A stretch of 41,116 nucleotides of DNA, taken from positions 1 to 41,116 of the forward strand of contig DDUQ01000073.1 in assembly GCA_002344885.1 (NCBI GenBank). The letters run 5' to 3'. Below the pieces are notes generated by a model, which was not told the origin of the DNA, did not search any database, and was given only the letters and a program-made list of their open reading frames with translations. The position numbers and the translations under genes are program-made. Numbering within the stretch: the first letter of the stretch is position 1; every line of letters starts with the position of its first letter. Source of the stretch: Comamonadaceae bacterium UBA2334 (lineage in GTDB: Bacteria > Pseudomonadota > Gammaproteobacteria > Burkholderiales > Burkholderiaceae_C). Positions 15,520-25,429 of this stretch are shown here, piece by piece.

Positions 15520-16101
15520 ATGGAACACACATTGCCCGCTTTGCCCTACGCCATCGACGCGCTGGCACCTCATTACAGCCAGGAGACACTGGAGTTTCAC
15601 CACGGCAAGCACCACAACGCTTATGTGGTCAACCTGAACAACCTGCAGAAGGGGACGGAGTTCGAGAGCATGGACCTGGAGTCCATCATCAAGAAGTCCA
15701 GCGGCGGTGTTTACAACAACGCGGCCCAAATCTGGAACCATACTTTCTTCTGGAACTGCATGAAGCCGGCCGGGGGGGGGCAGCCAACCGGTGCATTGGC
15801 TGCGGCGATCGACGCCAAATGGGGCAGCTATGCCGCGTTCAAGGAAGCGTTCGTCAAGAGTGCGGTGGGCAATTTCGGCTCGGGCTGGACATGGTTGGTC
15901 AAGAAACCCGACGGCACCGTTGACATCGTCAACACCGGTGCGGCAGGCACCCCGCTGACCACGGCTGACACCGCATTGCTGACGGTGGACGTGTGGGAGC
16001 ACGCCTACTACATCGATTACCGCAACCTGCGTCCCAAGTTCGTCGAGACATTCCTCGACAAACTGGTCAATTGGTCTTTTGCCGAGAAAAACTTCGGTTG
16101 A
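15520..16101 (+). CDS. sodB: Superoxide dismutase, iron type
   Basis: SodB converts superoxide to oxygen and hydrogen peroxide in the cytoplasm. The metal ligands are His27 (LEFHHGKHH), His74 (IWNHTFFW), Asp157 and His161 (VDVWEHAYYIDY). The 193-residue length fits. The residues around AQIWNHTFFWNCM and FGSGWTWLV favour the iron-specific form. The ATG at 15520 has a strong ribosome site (GAAAGGA); longer upstream readings lack family similarity. Codons GGG GGG GGG at 15772-15780 create a nine-G run in the coding sequence. A terminator follows. Confidence 0.96.
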   Translation: MEHTLPALPYAIDALAPHYSQETLEFHHGKHHNAYVVNLNNLQKGTEFESMDLESIIKKSSGGVYNNAAQIWNHTFFWNCMKPAGGGQPTGALAAAIDAKWGSYAAFKEAFVKSAVGNFGSGWTWLVKKPDGTVDIVNTGAAGTPLTTADTALLTVDVWEHAYYIDYRNLRPKFVETFLDKLVNWSFAEKNFG

Positions 16102-16156
16102 CACTGTTGCGCACTGTCGGCCGCGAATATGGCGGCTGCATGCGGTGCCTGACCAG

Positions 16157-16191
16157 GCCGGTCTGCCCATAGAGGCTGACCGGCTTTTTTT
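16157..16191 (+). terminator. Intrinsic terminator after sodB
   Basis: GCCGGTC at 16157-16163 and GACCGGC at 16178-16184 form a 7-bp stem with a 14-nt loop, followed directly by seven T residues. Confidence 0.85.
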
Positions 16192-16193
16192 GC

Positions 16194-16235
16194 TTCTATC
16201 GCTTATCAAGTAAGCTATGTTTGCTACTGTATATT
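16194..16235 (+). repeat. Possible fourth copy of the dispersed AT-rich repeat
   Basis: Just after the sodB terminator an AT-rich stretch contains CGCTTATCA, then GTA, then TTGCTA, in the same order and spacing as the repeat-like segment in nadE. The rest is diverged, so membership is tentative. Confidence 0.4.
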
Positions 16236-16243
16236 TGTGGTCT

Positions 16244-16750
16244 TCAGCGAGCTTTGAAAACGTCGCCAGTCAGTTTGGTGCCCGCTTTGAAGCCGCGTTT
16301 GGCAAACCATCCCTGGTTCATTTCAAGCACAAAGCGCACAGGCTTTTCCGAGCAATGGCTGTCATCTGACAGTGGTGTCATGTCCGCCAGGTTGACGATG
16401 GTGCCGTCGTCTGCCAAGAAAGCCGCCGTCAGCGGACTCGGCGTGTTGCGCATCCAGAAGCACTGCACCGCAGCCTGATCGAACACGAACAGCATGCCTT
16501 CGTGTTGTGGCATGCCGCGACGCCACATCAGCCCGGTGGCGCGAGTCTCCTGCGTGGCTGCCACCTGGGCATCGATGTTGAACATGCCAGCGCGCAAGGT
16601 GGTGCGAGGCAGGTTCAGCTGGGGCGTGCCGTGTGCCTCGCGGGGTTGCGCGAGAGCTGGTTCGGGCACTGCGGTGAGCAAGCCAGTTGCAAGCAGACAG
16701 ACGAACAGGCGTGGCATCGGGTGGCGGGCGGGTATCTGGAACATGTTCAT
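16244..16750 (-). CDS. DUF192-family secreted protein
   Basis: DUF192 proteins are small beta-rich proteins of unknown function. The conserved core is visible: ATQETRATGLMWRRGMPQHE, then MLFVFDQAAVQCFWMRNT, TPLTAAFL-like and VRFVLEMNQGWFAKRG. An N-terminal signal peptide is likely (MPRLFVCLLATGLLTAVPEP ending near ALAQ), so it is probably periplasmic. I chose the ATG at 16750 (MNMFQIPARH, 168 residues), which has AAAGGC about 11 nt upstream; starts at 16744 or 16717 are possible. It is transcribed towards sodB and divergently from icd. Confidence 0.88.
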   Translation of the reverse strand: MNMFQIPARHPMPRLFVCLLATGLLTAVPEPALAQPREAHGTPQLNLPRTTLRAGMFNIDAQVAATQETRATGLMWRRGMPQHEGMLFVFDQAAVQCFWMRNTPSPLTAAFLADDGTIVNLADMTPLSDDSHCSEKPVRFVLEMNQGWFAKRGFKAGTKLTGDVFKAR

Positions 16751-16993
16751 GGGGCTGCCTTTGGGTGCGTCGGTGCGCTCAACGGATCGGTTGAGCGTTG
16801 GGGGAAAGCGTCGAACGGCTGTGAGAATCGGGCGGAGCGAGTGGATGTCGCAATCGGGAGGTGCAATCAGGTGGTGCAATCGGGTGAAGCCCAGGTTTGC
16901 GTCTAGAATTTTCCACATCATAGGCAATGGTGGCGTGGCGTTCGGGCGGTGTGTCCGTGGGCTGTTCAGCTGCCTGACTCGAGACCCCCCGAC

Positions 16994-18247
16994 ATGTTCC
17001 AGCACATCAAAATCCCGGCGCAAGGTCAGAAGATCACCGTCAACGCAGACAGGTCTCTGAATGTGCCCGACCAGCCCATCGTTCCTTACATCGAAGGTGA
17101 TGGCACTGGCATGGACATCACCCCCGTGATGCTGAAAGTGGTGGATGCTGCCGTGGCAAAAGTCTACGGTGGCCGCCGGAAGATCCAGTGGATGGAGGTC
17201 TATGCCGGTGAAAAATCAACCCAGGTCTACGGGCCCGACATCTGGCTCCCCGATGAGACGCTGCAAGCCGTGCGTGAATATGTGGTGTCCATCAAAGGGC
17301 CGCTGACCACGCCTGTCGGTGGCGGTATCCGGTCGTTGAATGTGGCCTTGCGTCAGGAGCTCGACCTGTTTGTGTGTCTGCGTCCGGTGCGCTACTTTCA
17401 GGGCGTGCCCAGCCCGGTCAAGGAGCCCCACAAGGTCAACATGGTGATCTTCCGCGAGAACTCGGAGGACATTTACGCCGGTATCGAATACGAGGCCGGC
17501 AGCGAGAAAGCGCAAAAACTCATTCGCTTTTTGCAGGAAGAATTGGGTGCCCGCAAAGTGCGTTTCCCCGATACGTCCGGTATCGGCGTGAAGCCGGTTT
17601 CTCGAGAAGGCACCGAGCGCCTTGTCCGCAAGGCCATCCAGTACGCCATTGACAACGACAAGCCCAATGTGACCATCGTGCACAAGGGCAACATCATGAA
17701 GTACACCGAAGGCAGCTTCCGTGATTGGGCCTATGCGTTGGCGCAGAAGGAGTTCGGTGCCGAGTTGGTTGACGATGGACCATGGTGTCGCTTCAAAAGC
17801 CCGAAGACCGGCAAATACATCACCATCAAGGACAGCATTGCGGATGCGTTCTTGCAGCAGATCCTGCTGCGCCCGGTGGAATACAGCGTGATCGCCACAC
17901 TGAACCTGAACGGCGATTACATCTCCGACGCACTGGCGGCGCAGGTGGGTGGTATTGGCATTGCGCCCGGAGCCAACCTGTCGGACTCTGTAGCCATGTT
18001 TGAGGCAACACACGGTACCTCTCCCCGGTATGCGGGACGTGATTACGTCAACCCCGGCTCGGAAATCCTGTCGGCCGAAATGATGCTTCGGCACATGGGG
18101 TGGTTCGAAGCCGCTGACCTCATCATCAGCTCGATGGAAAAGGCCATTGCCAGCAAGCGTGTGACGTACGACTTCGCCCGGATGATGGAGGGCGCTACGC
18201 AGGTGAGTTGTTCGGGCTTTGGCGACGAAATGATTGCCCACATGTAA
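16994..18247 (+). CDS. icd: Isocitrate dehydrogenase, NADP-dependent
   Basis: The enzyme makes 2-oxoglutarate, CO2 and NADPH in the TCA cycle. The substrate and regulatory segment GGGIRSLNVALRQELDLFVC matches the E. coli enzyme, including the serine that IDH kinase can phosphorylate. NLNGDYISDALAAQVGGIG and EATHGTSPRYAGRDYVNPGS follow; in the latter the NADP-contacting Lys344 of E. coli is Arg while the next Tyr is kept, consistent with NADP use. The ATG at 16994 gives 417 residues. The gene stands alone, upstream of clpS. Confidence 0.96.
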   Translation: MFQHIKIPAQGQKITVNADRSLNVPDQPIVPYIEGDGTGMDITPVMLKVVDAAVAKVYGGRRKIQWMEVYAGEKSTQVYGPDIWLPDETLQAVREYVVSIKGPLTTPVGGGIRSLNVALRQELDLFVCLRPVRYFQGVPSPVKEPHKVNMVIFRENSEDIYAGIEYEAGSEKAQKLIRFLQEELGARKVRFPDTSGIGVKPVSREGTERLVRKAIQYAIDNDKPNVTIVHKGNIMKYTEGSFRDWAYALAQKEFGAELVDDGPWCRFKSPKTGKYITIKDSIADAFLQQILLRPVEYSVIATLNLNGDYISDALAAQVGGIGIAPGANLSDSVAMFEATHGTSPRYAGRDYVNPGSEILSAEMMLRHMGWFEAADLIISSMEKAIASKRVTYDFARMMEGATQVSCSGFGDEMIAHM

Positions 18248-18425
18248 GCCCCACCGTTGCAGGCGAGGCACAGGGGCTTGCTTGCTGGGCTCATGGGTAA
18301 GCGTGCAGAGTCGTGGACGCATGTGTGCATGCCTGCTGTGCGCGTGAAAGTTCGCTGGTTTTTTTGTTTCAAGGCGTTTGGGCTGTCTGCTGCAGGGGTG
18401 CCTCACTCTGGATAGAATGATTTTC

Positions 18426-18773
18426 ATGGCCACCAAAATCCCCAAAACAACGCCCTTGCCGGGACGCACGGATGGTGGTGATGCGGTTGTGCTGGAACGT
18501 CAGACGCTGCGCACCCGCCCACCCCAGATGCACCAGGTCGTGCTGCTGAATGACGACTTCACGCCGATGGAGTTCGTCGTGCTGGTCCTGCAGGAGTTTT
18601 TCAACAAGGACCGCGAGGCAGCCACCCAGATCATGCTCAAGATTCATCTGGAGGGCAAAGGCGTGTGTGGTGTTTTTCCACGCGACATAGCGGCCACCAA
18701 GGTGGACCAGGTGCTCGATGCCTCCCGTCATGCCGGCCACCCCTTGCAGTGCATTCACGAACCGATTGAATAA
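18426..18773 (+). CDS. clpS: ClpS, adaptor for the ClpAP protease
   Basis: ClpS delivers N-end-rule substrates to ClpA. The 115-residue protein has the signature VVLLNDDFTPMEFVVLVLQE, in which the Asn-Asp-Asp segment and nearby Met form the N-degron pocket, and MLKIHLEGKGVCGVFPRDIA with the His and following helix. I chose MATKIPK (18426). An ATG at 18417 (MIFMATK) is closer to the GGA at 18410-18412 and cannot be excluded. It lies 78 bp upstream of its partner clpA. Confidence 0.94.
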   Translation: MATKIPKTTPLPGRTDGGDAVVLERQTLRTRPPQMHQVVLLNDDFTPMEFVVLVLQEFFNKDREAATQIMLKIHLEGKGVCGVFPRDIAATKVDQVLDASRHAGHPLQCIHEPIE

Positions 18774-18851
18774 CCGGCAGGCGACCCCATTTCCCCTTCA
18801 CAGCTTTGACTTTCAGTCCCAGCGTCCCTCCCACACTTTCAGGAAAAGCAC

Positions 18852-21182
<2,331 letters not shown>

Positions 21183-21188
21183 GCTCAT

Positions 21189-21215
21189 CCCGCCCGGCAG
21201 CATCCGGGCGGGTTT
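21189..21215 (+). terminator. Intrinsic terminator after clpA
   Basis: CCCGCCCGG and CCGGGCGGG form a perfect 9-bp stem with a 6-nt loop (21198-21203), followed by TTT. The short T-run makes it a less certain terminator. Confidence 0.7.
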
Positions 21216-21328
21216 ACCCGGTCGGTGTTTTCCCTTGGGTTTTCCGCGCGAGGGCGGAAATGCTTCGGGTCGTCAGTCAGCGGTAAGGCGGGGCTTCAGA
21301 ATCAGTCGATGCTCTCATTTTCTTGCCC

Positions 21329-21625
21329 ATGCTGACCCCCTTGTTGCTCGTCAAACTCCTCGCTGAAATTGCTTTGCTGAGCCTGCTGGGCCGTGCTGCG
21401 ATGGTTGTTCTGACAAGGGGTCAACCCGAGGGCAACTGGGTGTACAGGCTGTTTCACATCCTGTCACAGCCGTTCGTGAGGTTGGTGGCGTGGTTTTCGC
21501 CCCGGTTCGTGCTGGCACAGCACCATCCGCTGGCAGCATTTTGTCTGTTGGGCGTGATCTGGCTGCTGGTCACGATGGTCAAAATCCAGCTGTGCCTGCA
21601 GTTGGGCGTTCAGGCATGCCGCTGA
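21329..21625 (+). CDS. Small two-helix membrane protein, function unknown
   Basis: This 98-residue protein has a hydrophobic N-terminal helix (MLTPLLLVKLLAEIALLSLL) and a second near the C-terminus (AAFCLLGVIWLLVTMVKIQL), with an amphipathic middle (YRLFHILSQPFVRLVAWFSP). I do not recognise the family. It is the first of four closely packed plus-strand genes leading to the sodium:solute symporter, and its stop overlaps the TPR gene, so it probably belongs to the transporter operon. An in-frame ATG lies 6 bp further upstream (21323). Confidence 0.65.
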   Translation: MLTPLLLVKLLAEIALLSLLGRAAMVVLTRGQPEGNWVYRLFHILSQPFVRLVAWFSPRFVLAQHHPLAAFCLLGVIWLLVTMVKIQLCLQLGVQACR

Positions 21626-22326
21626 TGCTTTCAGCGTCTCCCTGGTTCCGGTATCTGCTTTTGTCCGCCCGGTGGCACATCGGGCAATGGCGGTCTGATC
21701 CCGTCTGGCGGTTGCGGGCTGCCGATGCCCTGTTGGCCTGGCATGAGCGGCGTGGTGACGCTGGTGTTCAGGGGGGGCGACGCACGCTTTCGCCGCATGC
21801 TTCGGCTCACGCCATTGGCCATTGGCAAGCGACGCGTGCACATGTGCTGGGCGAAATGGAGCGATGGGATGAAGCACGGGCGCAACTGATGCGCCTTTGC
21901 GAGCAGCAACCCAACGAGCCCTCACATGCTTTCAACTTGGGTTTTGTCTGCGGTCAGCTAGGCGATGCGCGTGCGGCGGCCGACGCGTTTCGAGCATGCA
22001 TTGAACAGGCACCCCAGCACGACCGTGCGTGGTTCGGACTCGGTCAGGCATTCCAAGCGTTGGGCGACCGTCAGGGGGCCGAGCAAGCCTGGCTGACGCA
22101 GGTTCGCTTGCAGCCCTTGTGCCCAGATGGTTACGTGTGCCTGGTGCGGCTGTTTGTCGACAGACAGGATGTGAAAGCCGCCAGTGACTGGCTGGCACGT
22201 CTGCGTGGTTTTGCGCCGCGACAGGCGTTGTCGTTGGAACCGTTGCTGTTCGTGCCGACAGGGCACCCTCCGACAGGGCGTGACCCTGAAAGCAGTACCG
22301 TCCTTCGGTCAGGGGTGCGACCATGA
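21616..22326 (+). CDS. Tetratricopeptide repeat protein
   Basis: The protein carries at least three TPR units in its second half (SHAFNLGFVCGQLGDARAAA, then HDRAWFGLGQAFQALGDRQG, then GYVCLVRLFVDRQDVKAASD). TPRs bind other proteins, so this may be an accessory of the neighbouring symporter; the role is not known. A start at 21616 gives 236 residues. A second ATG at 21625 forms TGATG with the upstream stop and may be the true coupled start (233 residues). The 3' end overlaps the DUF4212 gene by 4 bp (ATGA). Confidence 0.8.
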   Translation: MPLMLSASPWFRYLLLSARWHIGQWRSDPVWRLRAADALLAWHERRGDAGVQGGRRTLSPHASAHAIGHWQATRAHVLGEMERWDEARAQLMRLCEQQPNEPSHAFNLGFVCGQLGDARAAADAFRACIEQAPQHDRAWFGLGQAFQALGDRQGAEQAWLTQVRLQPLCPDGYVCLVRLFVDRQDVKAASDWLARLRGFAPRQALSLEPLLFVPTGHPPTGRDPESSTVLRSGVRP

Positions 22327-22586
22327 GCACCCAACCCACGCCCAGCCAGCGGCACTACTGGCGCAAGAGTCTGGCGATCACGGGTTGGTTGATGCTGGTG
22401 TGGTTTGTGGTGACGTTTGGCGTGGCGTTTTTCGCGCGTGAACTCAGCTTCCGGTTCTTTGGCTGGCCTTTCAGCTACTGGGTGGCCGCGCAAGGCGCTC
22501 TGGTCGTCTACGTTCTGATTGTGGGTGTTTATGCCTTTCTGATGAACCGGTTGGACGAGGCGCACAGCCTGGACGAAGACGCATGA
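22323..22586 (+). CDS. DUF4212 protein, small subunit of sodium:solute symporter
   Basis: The 87-residue protein has two transmembrane helices (SLAITGWLMLVWFVVTFGVA and YWVAAQGALVVYVLIVGVYA) separated by FFARELSFRFFGWPF, the signature of the symporter small-subunit family (DUF4212). The acidic tail LDEAHSLDEDA is also usual. It starts inside the end of the TPR gene and is followed 9 bp later by the large subunit, so the two are expected to form a complex in the inner membrane. Confidence 0.92.
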   Translation: MSTQPTPSQRHYWRKSLAITGWLMLVWFVVTFGVAFFARELSFRFFGWPFSYWVAAQGALVVYVLIVGVYAFLMNRLDEAHSLDEDA

Positions 22587-22595
22587 GGCCCGTCC

Positions 22596-24710
22596 ATGCC
22601 TGATATGTTCCGGGATTCACCAGCCGAAGCCGAGGCAGCGGAAGTCCGTTTCAGGGGCCAGGCCGACCGCGCTTACCAGTGGTACACCCTCTGGTTTGTG
22701 GTGTTTGTGGTCGTGCTCGGCGTGGCAGAGCAGATGGGCTTGCACCGCGACTGGATTGGGTTCATGTTCCTGTTTGCCACCGTCGCGGTGTACGGTGGCA
22801 TCGGCATCCTGTGTCGCACGACCGACCCGGTCGAGTACTACGTGGCAGGGCGGCGGGTGCCAGCCATTTACAACGGCATGGCCACGGGTGCCGACTGGAT
22901 GTCTGCGGCATCTTTTCTGGGGTTGGCTGGTACCTTGTATTTGACGGGGTACAACGGACTGGCATTCATTTTGGGCTGGAGTGGGGGGTTCTGCCTGGTG
23001 GCCCTGTTCCTGGCACCGTACCTGCGCAAGTTCGGTCAGTTCACCATTCCCGATTTCCTGGGCGAGAGGTATGGTGGCGACTGGCCGCGTCTGCTGGGTA
23101 TCGGGGCCACACTGCTGTGCTCCTTCACCTACGTGGTGGCGCAGATTTATGGTGTGGGGCTCATCACATCACGTTTGCTGGGCGTGGCGTTCGAGCTGGG
23201 GATCTTTCTGGGGCTCGGGGGCATTCTGGTCTGCTCGTTTCTGGGGGGGATGCGGGCCGTCACCTGGACGCAGGTGGCGCAATACATTGTCCTCATCGCC
23301 GCATATCTGATTCCGGTGGTCTGGCTCAGCGTCAAGCAAACGGGAGTGCCAGTGCCGCAAGCGGTGTACGGATACCAGCTGGAAAAAATTGCCGACAAAG
23401 AAATCGATCTGATGATCGACACACGGGAAATCACCGTCAGGCTGGCCTACGAAGAACATGCATCGGCACTCGAAAAGAAACTGGCTGACCCTGTTCGTGC
23501 GCTGGCGGCCGAGCGCGCAGCGTTGGAGGCGCGTGTGCAGGCACTGCGTGCTGAGGCTGCGCCCCAGAAAGAACAGGTGGCGGCTGAAAAGGCGCTGGCA
23601 AAATTGCCCAGGGAGCCTGCAGCGGCGGTGGCCATGTGGCAGGAATCGTTGGATGAAGCCCGGCTCAAGGCGCTGCCGCTCAATGGCATGCCCCGCTCGG
23701 ACGAACAGTTTGCCGGTAACCCCGATGGCACGCCTGCAGAGCAAGCCCTGTTCGACCTCTCCCGTCGCAACTTCCTGGCTTTGGTGTTTTGCCTGATGGT
23801 GGGCACTGCCGCCTTGCCGCATGTGCTGACGCGCTACTACACCACGCCCAACGTGAAGCAGGCACGCGAGTCGGTGACCTGGTCGCTGGCTTTCATTGTG
23901 TTGCTCTACTTCACGGCCCCGGCTTTGGCTGTGCTGGTCAAATATGAAGTGTTCAATGTGCTGGTGGGCACCTCGTTCGACGCCTTGCCTGCCTGGATGG
24001 ATGCCTGGCACAAAGTTGACCCCAAGTTGCTTTCGATCACGGACGTGAACCGCGATGGTGTGCTGCAGTTGAATGAAATGAGCATCGGGGGCGACATCAT
24101 CGTGCTGGCCACAGCCGAAATTGCCGGCTTGCCTTACGTGGTGTCGGGGCTGGTGGCGGCGGGCGGGTTGGCCGCCGCCCTTTCAACGGCAGACGGCTTG
24201 TTGCTGACGATTGCCAATTCGCTCAGCCATGACCTGTATTACAAAATGATCGACCCCAATGCCAACACCGCCAGACGGGTGACCCTGTCCAAAATGGTCT
24301 TGCTGGTCGTGGCCCTGGCTGCAGCCTACGTGGCAGCCCAGAAACCGGCGGACATCCTGTTTCTGGTGTCCGCTGCGTTTTCATTTGCGGCTGCGGCGTT
24401 TTTTCCTGCATTGACGCTGGGCATTTTCTGGAAGCGGACCACCGGCCTGGCCGCTTCTCTGGGCATGTTGTCGGGGTTGGGCATCACGTTTTATTACATG
24501 GTCACCACCCAGCCCTGGTTGCGCAGTGTGTTCGGCATCAGCTCACCGGTTGAGCTTTGGTGGGGCATTGAGCCCATTTCTGCGGGCGTGTTCGGTGTGC
24601 CCGTGGGCTTTGTGGTGATGATCGTGGTCAGCCTGATCACGCCGCCGCCGCCGCCCAAAGTACAGGAACTGGTGGAATATGTCAGGTACCCCAGAGCGCT
24701 AAGGCGCTAA
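22596..24710 (+). CDS. Sodium:solute symporter large subunit (VC_2705 subfamily)
   Basis: This 704-residue inner-membrane protein has the SSS fold with about 13 helices. DPVEYYVAGRRVPAIYNGMATGADWMSAAS, read as two adjoining motifs (DPVEYYVAGR and ATGADWMSAASF), is the conserved start region, and GGLAAALSTADGLLLTIANS is the sodium-site helix. Its subfamily pairs with DUF4212 proteins; substrates are probably small carboxylates such as acetate, but this is inference. Between helices there is a charged coiled-coil insert at about residues 285-365 (ALEKKLADPVRALAAERAAL). A later loop carries DVNRDGVLQLNE at residues 483-494, which matches an EF-hand calcium loop. The stop codon lies in an 8-bp tandem repeat. 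Confidence 0.92.
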   Translation: MPDMFRDSPAEAEAAEVRFRGQADRAYQWYTLWFVVFVVVLGVAEQMGLHRDWIGFMFLFATVAVYGGIGILCRTTDPVEYYVAGRRVPAIYNGMATGADWMSAASFLGLAGTLYLTGYNGLAFILGWSGGFCLVALFLAPYLRKFGQFTIPDFLGERYGGDWPRLLGIGATLLCSFTYVVAQIYGVGLITSRLLGVAFELGIFLGLGGILVCSFLGGMRAVTWTQVAQYIVLIAAYLIPVVWLSVKQTGVPVPQAVYGYQLEKIADKEIDLMIDTREITVRLAYEEHASALEKKLADPVRALAAERAALEARVQALRAEAAPQKEQVAAEKALAKLPREPAAAVAMWQESLDEARLKALPLNGMPRSDEQFAGNPDGTPAEQALFDLSRRNFLALVFCLMVGTAALPHVLTRYYTTPNVKQARESVTWSLAFIVLLYFTAPALAVLVKYEVFNVLVGTSFDALPAWMDAWHKVDPKLLSITDVNRDGVLQLNEMSIGGDIIVLATAEIAGLPYVVSGLVAAGGLAAALSTADGLLLTIANSLSHDLYYKMIDPNANTARRVTLSKMVLLVVALAAAYVAAQKPADILFLVSAAFSFAAAAFFPALTLGIFWKRTTGLAASLGMLSGLGITFYYMVTTQPWLRSVFGISSPVELWWGIEPISAGVFGVPVGFVVMIVVSLITPPPPPKVQELVEYVRYPRALRR

Positions 24711-24743
24711 GGCGCTAAGGCGCTGAGACGTTGAGGCGCTGGG
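24696..24743 (+). repeat. 8-bp tandem repeat, six units
   Basis: Three exact copies of GCGCTAAG are followed by GCGCTGAG, ACGTTGAG and GCGCTGGG. The symporter stop codon TAA (24708-24710) lies in the second unit, so the last residues of the protein are repeat-encoded. Confidence 0.9.
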
Positions 24744-24796
24744 GGCAACCCCGTCACCCGCCCAGCGCCGGTGTGGTCGGCCAGTGCCGGGCAGGA

Positions 24797-25384
24797 TCAG
24801 GCTTCGAACTGCTGTGCGTTCTTGCCCTTGAAGGGGGCGTAGAAGGCTTTGATGTCTGCCATGTCTTTTTCCACGTCGCCAGTGGGCTGGAAGATCGGGC
24901 CCAGCCCGCTGACCTTGCGGCTGTAGTCCATGTACGCCATCACGATAGGAACCTCGGCAGCCAGTGCGATGTAGTAAAAGCCTGTTTTCCAATACCGTGT
25001 CTTGCTGCGGGTGCCCTCGGGTGGAACCACCAGTTGGAAGGGTTGTTCGGCTTCGCGCAGGCTGTCTGCCGATGCAGCCACCAGGTTGTTCGACTTGGAT
25101 CGATCCACCGGAATGCCCCCCAGCCAGCGCATGACCCCGCCAAACGGAAACTTGAAGATGCTCTGCTTGCCCATCCAGCGGATGTTGAGGCCCAGTGCGA
25201 AGGCGACCATCAGCGTGTAAGGCAAATCCCAGTTGCTGGTGTGTGGGGCGGCAATCAGCACGCTGCGCCTGCCATCGGGTGGCAGACTGCCTTCGACCTT
25301 CCAGCCAGTGAGCTTCAGAAAAGCAATGGAAAAAGCTTTGATGAGGCCGTTGACGATGGGTGTGTCAAAGATGGTGCGTGACAT
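24797..25384 (-). CDS. PlsC-type lysophospholipid acyltransferase family protein
   Basis: The 195-residue protein has the acyltransferase motif HTSNWD (HX4D) near residue 48 and the second motif VVPPEGTRSK, where PEGTR binds the glycerol phosphate. GGIPVDRSK lies between them. Such enzymes transfer an acyl chain to lysophosphatidic acid or a similar acceptor at the membrane. It is shorter than classical PlsC and lacks clear transmembrane helices, so the acceptor may differ. No operon partner is evident; it is convergent with the symporter gene. Confidence 0.85.
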   Translation of the reverse strand: MSRTIFDTPIVNGLIKAFSIAFLKLTGWKVEGSLPPDGRRSVLIAAPHTSNWDLPYTLMVAFALGLNIRWMGKQSIFKFPFGGVMRWLGGIPVDRSKSNNLVAASADSLREAEQPFQLVVPPEGTRSKTRYWKTGFYYIALAAEVPIVMAYMDYSRKVSGLGPIFQPTGDVEKDMADIKAFYAPFKGKNAQQFEA

Positions 25385-25429
25385 GAAGGTTACCCGGTTG
25401 TGGTGCAGGCATTATCGTGCCCGGCGCTG

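Noticed and set aside
17216..18469. Minus-strand open frame opposite icd
   Set aside because: Icd signature motifs are on the plus strand and no recognisable domain is found on the other.
24696..24743. CRISPR array
   Set aside because: Units are 8 bp, directly adjacent and without spacers; no cas gene is in the window.
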